This document shows positions 1-4,477 of a DNA stretch of 8,055 bases, piece after piece. This DNA is from DATECU01 sp035286745. GTDB lineage: Bacteria > Acidobacteriota > Vicinamibacteria > Fen-336. Below the pieces are notes generated by a model that ran no database searches, was not told the DNA's origin, and was given only the letters and a program-made list of their open reading frames with translations. How positions within the stretch are numbered: position 1 is the stretch's first letter; each line of letters begins with the position of its first letter. The stretch lies in contig DATECU010000381.1 in NCBI GenBank assembly GCA_035286745.1, positions 1 through 8,055 of the forward strand. Direction: 5' to 3'. A program made the translations under genes and the position numbers.

Positions 1-1977
1 GAGCAGGTGAAGGGCGAGGCGGCGACGACAGCGAGCGACGTCTACTCGCTGGGGATGCTGCTCTACGAGCTTTTGGCGCGGAAGCGGCCCTACGAGATCA
101 AGACCCGGGCTCCGGAGGAGGTGGCGCGGGTGGTGTGCCAACAGGAGCCGGAGAAGCCGAGCGCGCGGGCAGACCGGGCGTTGTCGCGGCAGCTCAAGGG
201 GGATCTGGACACCATCGTGCTGAAGGCGATCCGAAAGGAACCCGCTCGGCGGTACCAAACGGTGGGGGAGCTGTCGGAGGATCTACACCGCTACCTTGCC
301 GGCCTGCCGGTGCTGGCGCGTGGGGATACGGTCGGCTACCGGGCTGGGAAGTTCGTGCGGCGGCACAAGGCGGCGGTGGTGGTGGCGGGGCTTCTGGTCG
401 CGAGCCTGCTGGGCGGGATCCTGGCCACGGTGCGACAGGCCCGCATCGCCGAGGCGAACCGGGCGCGGGCGGAGCGACGCTTCGGCGACGTGCGCAAGCT
501 GGCGAACTCGTTCCTGTTCGAGTTTCACGACGCCATCGCCACCCTCCCTGGCTCGACGCCAGCCCGGGAGCTCGTGGTGCGCAAGGCCCTGGAGTACCTC
601 GACGGCTTGGCGCAGGAAGCGGGTGGCGATCCCTCGCTGCAACGCGAGCTGGCTGCCGCCTACCAGAAGGTCGGGGACGTGCAGGGCGAACCCGGCTCGG
701 CCAACCTCGGCCAGACGGCCGGCGCGCTCGAGAGCCATCGCAAGGCGCTGGGCCTGCGGGAAGCTCTGGCGGCGGCCGGAGCCAAGGACGCCGAGCTGCA
801 GAACGATCTGGCCAGGAGCCACGGTCGGGTGGGGACCCTGCTGGGGGTGGCGGGCGATGCCGAGCGGGCCATGTTCCACTGGCAGCGGGCGCTGACCATT
901 CGTCAGTCGCTATTGGCGAGCGACCCGACCAACCCCAAGGCGAAGCGCTCTCTGGCCATCAGCTATCACGAGCTGGGAGACGCTTTCGTCGACAGGAGGG
1001 ACCTGCCGGCCGCCATGAGCTTCTACCGGCAGGAGCTCGCGCTGTTCCAGGAGTTGGCCGCGGCTGATCCGACGAACCCAAACGCTTCGCGCAACCTGGC
1101 CCTGGCCCACAAGAAGGTGGGCGCCACCCTGGTGAGAATGGGGCAGATGGTCCCCGCGCTTGAGCACTACCAGGAGGCCCTGCGACTCGACCAGGGCCGC
1201 TTGGCCGGCAGCCCCGAGGATGCGCAGGCGCGCCTCGATGTCTCGTTCGATCACAGCGACATCGGCAACATCCTCGGGAATACGGGCGACATCACGGGAG
1301 CCATCGACCGCTACCGCAAGGTGGTGGCGATCCGTGAGGAACTGTCGCAGTCGGACCCCCGCAACGCCCACGCCCGTGGAGCGCTCGCCAACGCCTACGT
1401 CCTGCTCGCGCTGCACCTCGCGGCCGCCGGCAGGACGAGGGAAGCGCTGGCTGCCTGCCGGCAGAGCGTTGCCATTCGTCAGGCGTTGGCCACCGCCGAA
1501 CCCGCAAACCCGCGGGCCCGCCGTGAGCTCGCGGGCGCCGAACGGGTTCTCGGCGACATCCTGAAGCAGAGCGGCGATCTCCAGGCGGCCCTCGAGAGCT
1601 ACCACCGAGCGCTGACCGTTGACCAGGCGCTGGCAGCGTCGGTCCCCGTGGATACTGGCGTTCTCCGCGATCTCGCCATCCTCTACGGCCGGCTCGCTGC
1701 CCTCCACGAGACCTTGGCCTCACAGCCACGGCTGTCTCGCGACCTTCGGCTGGAGCGCTGGAACCAGGCCCGCTCCTGGTATGAGAAGGGCCGGACCGCA
1801 CTTCGCGATCTGCCGAGCGGCGGCGCCCCCGCGCTGCGCTACGAGGAGCCGGACCCTGACGAGCCGGCGCGCGGGGTGGCGCGCTGCGATGCTGCGCTCG
1901 CCAAGCTGGGGAAGGCCGGGCCCGCGGGCGCCCGAAGTCAGGAGTCTGGGCGTCGCTATACGCGGCGCCCGAAGTGA
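1..1977 (+). CDS. Membrane Ser/Thr protein kinase with TPR array (5' truncated)
   Basis: This is the C-terminal part of a eukaryotic-like (PknB/Hanks type) serine/threonine kinase. The reading frame is open from base 1 (codon 1 = Glu of a PEQ/APE-like motif), so the start and the catalytic HRD/DFG half lie outside the window. Codons 11-18 read ASDVYSLG (subdomain IX, Asp13) and the C-lobe ends near the RRYQT motif (codons 83-87) and DLHRYL. A basic stretch (VRRHK) precedes a single TM helix at about codons 124-143, so the kinase domain should be cytoplasmic. The part after the helix (about codons 144-590) is an alpha-helical TPR-like array, presumably exported, for sensing or protein binding. 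Equivalent prolines sit at codons 309, 357, 405, 453, 501 and 549, an exact 48-residue period. The last residues (RRYTRRPK) and the TGA stop lie inside a palindromic repeat. Family assignment is firm; ligand and targets are unknown. Confidence 0.93.
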   Translation, partial: EQVKGEAATTASDVYSLGMLLYELLARKRPYEIKTRAPEEVARVVCQQEPEKPSARADRALSRQLKGDLDTIVLKAIRKEPARRYQTVGELSEDLHRYLAGLPVLARGDTVGYRAGKFVRRHKAAVVVAGLLVASLLGGILATVRQARIAEANRARAERRFGDVRKLANSFLFEFHDAIATLPGSTPARELVVRKALEYLDGLAQEAGGDPSLQRELAAAYQKVGDVQGEPGSANLGQTAGALESHRKALGLREALAAAGAKDAELQNDLARSHGRVGTLLGVAGDAERAMFHWQRALTIRQSLLASDPTNPKAKRSLAISYHELGDAFVDRRDLPAAMSFYRQELALFQELAAADPTNPNASRNLALAHKKVGATLVRMGQMVPALEHYQEALRLDQGRLAGSPEDAQARLDVSFDHSDIGNILGNTGDITGAIDRYRKVVAIREELSQSDPRNAHARGALANAYVLLALHLAAAGRTREALAACRQSVAIRQALATAEPANPRARRELAGAERVLGDILKQSGDLQAALESYHRALTVDQALAASVPVDTGVLRDLAILYGRLAALHETLASQPRLSRDLRLERWNQARSWYEKGRTALRDLPSGGAPALRYEEPDPDEPARGVARCDAALAKLGKAGPAGARSQESGRRYTRRPK

Positions 1978-2078
1978 ATTCGGTCGCCGCTATGAAGCGG
2001 GGGGCTCCCGCCCCCCGAGCCCCCGGACACGAAACGCAACCGCTTCGGCCGCTGCGTATAGCCGTCTTGGCGGCGACC
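1954..2078. repeat. REP-like nested palindromic element
   Basis: Several inverted repeats are nested here. The outer arms 1982-1990 and 2070-2078 are a perfect 9-bp match. Inside them, GAAGCGG at 1994-2000 pairs with CCGCTTC at 2040-2046, around a G/C hairpin (1999-2024). In addition, 1954-1976 and the reverse complement of 2041-2063 agree at 19 of 23 positions, including a perfect 9-bp core GCTATACGC/GCGTATAGC (1955-1963 and 2054-2062). A further local hairpin pairs 1963-1973 with 1979-1989, with one mismatch and a 5-nt loop, across the kinase stop codon. The element sits between two convergent genes, a typical place for REP-type intergenic repeats. Whether it is multi-copy cannot be seen in this window. 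Confidence 0.6.
1999..2024. terminator. GC-rich hairpin with two alternative stems, possible bidirectional terminator
   Basis: GGGGGGC (1999-2005) and GCCCCCC (2010-2016) form a perfect 7-bp stem with a 4-nt loop. Alternatively GGGGGCTC (2000-2007) pairs with GAGCCCCC (2017-2024) in a perfect 8-bp stem, so the two folds exclude each other. It lies between the stops of the kinase (+) and the small exported protein (-). There is no T-tract on either side, so it is not a classical intrinsic terminator. It could be a processing or terminator-like hairpin, or simply the core of the repeat. Confidence 0.3.
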
Positions 2079-2131
2079 TGACCGTCTGGCGCCAGGCCGC
2101 CACCTGTTCCGGGGACTCGCGGCGGCAACCG

Positions 2132-2482
2132 TCAGCGGAGACTGGACTGCTTTCCGATCTCGTCGTTGGCCTTCTTCATGATGAGGTAGTAGGTCCCAAC
2201 GCTGATCGCCGTCGTCACCAGCATCATCACGATGAACTTCCCGGTTCCGCCTCCACCCCCGGACATCCCTACCTCCTGGGTGGCTCGGATTCCGGTACCC
2301 CGCGTTCCGGCGACCCGAGGGTCGGCGGTCGCCTTGGCGACGGCGCGGTCGATCGACGCCGCAAGTGGCCCGCCCGCCGCCGTCGCAGGCATGGGGAAGG
2401 CCGGCGGCAACGGTTCCGCGCCAGCAGGCAGGACGGCCAGCACCAGGCTGGCCATGAGGACGGCTGCAACGCTCTTCTTCAT
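2132..2482 (-). CDS. Small exported protein with Gly-rich linker and C-terminal TM helix, unknown function
   Basis: This is a 116-aa protein that I do not recognise as a named family. Residues 1-22 are a clear Sec signal peptide: the MKK start, a hydrophobic core, and an AGA-E site giving likely cleavage after Ala22. A low-complexity Pro/Ala-rich region follows, then a short helix-like segment (IDRAVAKATADPRVAG, about 44-59) and a five-glycine run at 75-79. A hydrophobic helix (about 82-102, starting FIVMMLVTTAISVG) is followed by a charged tail, KKANDEIGKQSSLR. The product would be periplasmic with a membrane-tethered C-terminus. The frame extends 16 codons upstream, but the ATG at 2482 is chosen because it has an ideal ribosome site and starts the signal peptide exactly. 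It is divergent from the BMC-T gene and convergent with the kinase. Confidence 0.75.
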   Translation of the reverse strand: MKKSVAAVLMASLVLAVLPAGAEPLPPAFPMPATAAGGPLAASIDRAVAKATADPRVAGTRGTGIRATQEVGMSGGGGGTGKFIVMMLVTTAISVGTYYLIMKKANDEIGKQSSLR

Positions 2483-2487
2483 GAATT

Positions 2488-2494
2488 CTCCTCC
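2488..2494 (-). promoter_or_regulatory. Ribosome binding site fixing the start of the small exported protein
   Basis: GGAGGAG on the minus strand ends 5 nt before the ATG at 2482. The longer frame start at 2530 has no comparable site, so this decides the start. Confidence 0.75.
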
Positions 2495-2555
2495 ACTGGG
2501 TGACGCGGCATCGGCGCTCGAACGTGTCACCCTAGGCCGGTCGGGACGGCCGCGG

Positions 2556-2564
2556 TGCTAGAAT
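2556..2564 (+). promoter_or_regulatory. Candidate extended -10 promoter for the BMC-T gene
   Basis: TGCTAGAAT fits an extended -10 element (TGn followed by TAGAAT, 5 of 6 to TATAAT) about 107 bases before the GTG start of the shell protein. No convincing -35 hexamer is found 16-18 bases upstream. A GGCCG/CGGCC inverted repeat (2535-2539 and 2547-2551) lies in the spacer region. This is inferred from motif match and position only. Confidence 0.35.
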
Positions 2565-2630
2565 CCCGACCAATACCTGGTGAGCGGGTGGTGGGAGAGG
2601 TCGACCCGTTCGCCGGCTTCAGGTTGGGGA

Positions 2631-2646
2631 GCAGGCCCGCGCCTGC
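2631..2646 (+). promoter_or_regulatory. 5'-leader hairpin before the BMC-T gene
   Basis: GCAGGC (2631-2636) and GCCTGC (2641-2646) make a perfect 6-bp stem with a CCGC loop. The hairpin ends 12 nt before the AAGGAG ribosome site. It could influence mRNA stability or translation; short GC stems also occur by chance in DNA of this composition. Confidence 0.25.
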
Positions 2647-2658
2647 ATGAGTTAGCCG

Positions 2659-2664
2659 AAGGAG
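2659..2664 (+). promoter_or_regulatory. Ribosome binding site supporting the GTG start of BMC-T
   Basis: AAGGAG is followed by a 6-nt spacer and a GTG codon at 2671. The encoded N-terminus (ADITLRSFVFLD) is where CcmP/CsoS1D-type domains begin, which supports GTG as the true start. Confidence 0.75.
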
Positions 2665-2670
2665 TCCTGC

Positions 2671-3309
2671 GTGGCCGACATCACCTTGCGCAGCTTCGTG
2701 TTCCTCGACAACATGCAGGACCAGTTGGCGGGCTTCATCGGCACCACCGCCCGCGGCTACCTGCCGGTGGGCGGGGTGGCGGCCTACTTCATCGAGACCG
2801 CTCCTGGCCTGATCATCAACCGGCTGACCGACGTGGCGCTCAAGGCCACTTCGGTGGCGCCCGGCATCATGGTGGTGGAGCGCTCCTTCGGGCTCCTGGA
2901 GGTTCACCACAAGGACCAGGGCCAGGTGCGCCTGGCAGGACGGGCCGTGCTGGAACACCTGGGGCTCGACGAGTCGGGGAGGCTCAAGCCCCGAGTCGTG
3001 TCCCAGGAGGTCATCCGAGGTGTCGAGCCCTACCACGCTCAGATCCTTAACAAGATGCGTTTTGGAGACATGCTGATCGCTGGTGAGTCCCTCTACATCT
3101 TCGAGGTCGAGCCAGCGGGGTATGTGGCCTTTGCTGCCAACGAGGCCCTGAAGGCCGCCCGGGTCAAGCTCATAGATGCTTCACTCTTCGGGGCTTACGG
3201 CCGCTTGTACCTCTCCGGACCAGAGGCGCAAATCGACGCCGCTCAGGCTGCGGCTCAGCGAGCCATCGAGGGCATCGAGGGCCTGAGCCCTGCCACTTTG
3301 GCAAAATAG
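2671..3309 (+). CDS. Tandem-domain bacterial microcompartment shell protein (BMC-T, CsoS1D/CcmP type)
   Basis: This 212-aa protein has two BMC domains in tandem (about residues 1-103 and 104-205), the architecture of trimeric BMC-T shell proteins that tile as pseudohexamers in microcompartment facets. Segments I recognise from the carboxysomal CcmP/CsoS1D group are LRSFVFLD (6-13), LTDVALKAT (52-60), VVERSFG (68-74), FEVEPAGY (144-151), AANEALKAA (155-163) and GAYGRLYLSG (174-183). In CsoS1D an adjacent Glu-Arg pair gates the large central pore and two trimers can stack face to face; the equivalent pair here is Glu70-Arg71. Length is close to CcmP and lacks the N-terminal extension of CsoS1D. 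There is no signal peptide, as expected for a cytosolic shell protein. It is divergent from the small exported protein and 40 nt upstream of a phosphodiesterase gene, with which it may be co-transcribed. No BMC-H, BMC-P or cargo gene is visible. The family call is strong; the compartment type cannot be told. Confidence 0.9.
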   Translation: MADITLRSFVFLDNMQDQLAGFIGTTARGYLPVGGVAAYFIETAPGLIINRLTDVALKATSVAPGIMVVERSFGLLEVHHKDQGQVRLAGRAVLEHLGLDESGRLKPRVVSQEVIRGVEPYHAQILNKMRFGDMLIAGESLYIFEVEPAGYVAFAANEALKAARVKLIDASLFGAYGRLYLSGPEAQIDAAQAAAQRAIEGIEGLSPATLAK

Positions 3310-3320
3310 TCCTTGCCTCA

Positions 3321-3347
3321 CCCGTTGAGAACGGGCGAGAATATTCT
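3321..3347 (+). promoter_or_regulatory. Intercistronic hairpin plus 10-bp palindrome
   Basis: CCCGTT (3321-3326) and AACGGG (3330-3335) form a perfect 6-bp stem with a 3-nt loop. Three bases later comes the perfect palindrome AGAATATTCT (3338-3347), an AT-rich island in GC-rich DNA that ends 2 nt before the phosphodiesterase ATG. Together they fill most of the 40-nt gap and leave no good Shine-Dalgarno site. It could be an operator, an RNA processing hairpin or a weak attenuator; there is no T-run after the hairpin. Confidence 0.35.
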
Positions 3348-3349
3348 TG

Positions 3350-4375
3350 ATGCGGTCCCTCCGTCGCCTCGGCCCCGCATGGGGGCTGGTGGCTTTAGGT
3401 CTTTGGGCCTGCGGGTCCTTGAGCTCTTCGAGCCCGACCCCGCTTCCTACCCCCACTCCGGCTCCCTCCCCAAAGGTCGCCATCATCTCCATAGACGGCC
3501 TCCGGCCAGACGCCTTGGTGCAGGCGGCGGCCCCCACGATCCAGGGCCTGGCGCGCCGCGGCGCCTACACCTTCCAGGCGCAGACGGTTCTGCCCTCCGC
3601 CACCCTGCCCGGCCACGCCTCGATGCTCTCCGGCTACGAGCCTTCCGTACACCGCCTGACCTGGGGCGACTACAAGCCGGAGAAGGGGACCATCACCGTC
3701 CCCACCATCTTCACCATCGCCCGCGAGGCGGGCCTGCGCACCGCCATGGTGATCGGCAAGGACAAGCTGGCTCACCTGAACGCCCCCGGCACCGTTGATC
3801 GTTATGTGCTCACTGCCGCCGGGGACGCCGCCGTCGCCAACGAGGCGGTGGTGCAGGCGGCCGCCGGCTTCGATCTGCTCTTCGTCCACTTCCCCCAGAC
3901 CGACTACGCTGGCCACGGCAAGGGCTGGATGTCCGCGACCTACTTGCAGCAGATCGCCGAGACCGATCAGGCGGTGAGTCGCGTCCTCTTGGCCCTGCCC
4001 CCCGAGACCACGGTGATTCTGACCGCCGACCACGGAGGCTACGGCACGACCCACGGCTCCTCGGCGCCGCTCGAGACCACCATCCCCTGGATCATCGTCG
4101 GTCCCAGGATACCGGCCCGAGGCCAGCTCTCGGCGGCGATCCGAACCACCGACACCGCCGCCACCGCGCTCTACGTCTTGGGCCTCAGCCTGCGGTCGGG
4201 CGCTACCGGCAAACCGGCAACCGAGGCCTTCGGCGAGCAGGCGGCCCAGACCACCGGCGGCATGCGGACCCTGCTAGCTGCGACCGAGTCGCCCACGCTG
4301 CTCCCGGGGCCCGCCGGGCTCGAGCCGCCTGCGACCCGCCCGGAGCGATCCCGCGAACGCCGCCAAGCGCCCTAG
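3350..4375 (+). CDS. Type I phosphodiesterase/nucleotide pyrophosphatase-family lipoprotein
   Basis: This 341-aa protein belongs to the alkaline phosphatase superfamily, near the NPP/autotaxin type, whose members hydrolyse phosphodiester or pyrophosphate bonds using two metal ions. The expected active-site residues are present: Asp49 (SIDGLRPD), nucleophile Thr85 (SATLPGH), Asp185 and His189 (TDYAGHGKG), Asp227-His228 (TADHGG) and His235 (TTHG). The N-terminus is basic then hydrophobic and ends in a lipobox-like LWAC (Cys21), followed by a Ser/Pro/Thr-rich linker (about 23-41), so it is probably an exported lipoprotein. The last 50 residues or so are Ala/Pro/Arg-rich and outside the catalytic fold. 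The ATG at 3350 is chosen over an in-frame TTG just before it; the ribosome site is weak. It follows the BMC-T gene by 40 nt on the same strand. The substrate is not predictable: nucleotides, phospholipid head groups or phosphonates are all possible. Confidence 0.88.
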   Translation: MRSLRRLGPAWGLVALGLWACGSLSSSSPTPLPTPTPAPSPKVAIISIDGLRPDALVQAAAPTIQGLARRGAYTFQAQTVLPSATLPGHASMLSGYEPSVHRLTWGDYKPEKGTITVPTIFTIAREAGLRTAMVIGKDKLAHLNAPGTVDRYVLTAAGDAAVANEAVVQAAAGFDLLFVHFPQTDYAGHGKGWMSATYLQQIAETDQAVSRVLLALPPETTVILTADHGGYGTTHGSSAPLETTIPWIIVGPRIPARGQLSAAIRTTDTAATALYVLGLSLRSGATGKPATEAFGEQAAQTTGGMRTLLAATESPTLLPGPAGLEPPATRPERSRERRQAP

Positions 4376-4477
4376 CCCATCCAGCCGTTGACCGACGTCC
4401 GTTGATCGCTCCGTGTCCGGGCTCCCGCCGGTTCCCGTAGGCCGAGAGCCGACCCCGGTTCGCTGAGCGCTTTCGTC
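4376..4477. other. Convergent intergenic gap without a clear terminator
   Basis: These 102 bases separate the stop codons of the phosphodiesterase (+) and the carboxypeptidase (-). Only short weak inverted repeats are present (for example CGCT/GCG near 4461) and there is no T-tract, so no intrinsic terminator can be supported. Nothing else is recognised. Confidence 0.5.

Noticed and set aside
135..1067. Alternative plus-strand frame (310 codons) within the kinase gene
   Set aside because: Gly/Arg/Ala-rich low-complexity product and no start signal; the kinase-TPR frame explains the DNA.
910..1707. Minus-strand open frame opposite the TPR array
   Set aside because: Antisense shadow of the periodic TPR coding region with no supporting start or family match.
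1..1977. Start of the kinase gene at base 7 (GTG)
   Set aside because: The frame is open from base 1 with in-register kinase motif residues (Glu-Gln before it), and a kinase could not begin in the middle of its C-lobe; it is a truncated gene.
1999..2024. Classical intrinsic terminator
   Set aside because: The hairpin is strong but no T-tract follows on either strand, so only a low-confidence terminator-like call is given.
2580..3050. Plus-strand frame overlapping the BMC-T start
   Set aside because: Shadow of the BMC-T gene; no domain, and it conflicts with the well-supported GTG start at 2671.
4376..4477. Bidirectional terminator between the convergent phosphodiesterase and peptidase genes
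   Set aside because: Only 3-5 bp weak stems and no T-run were found.
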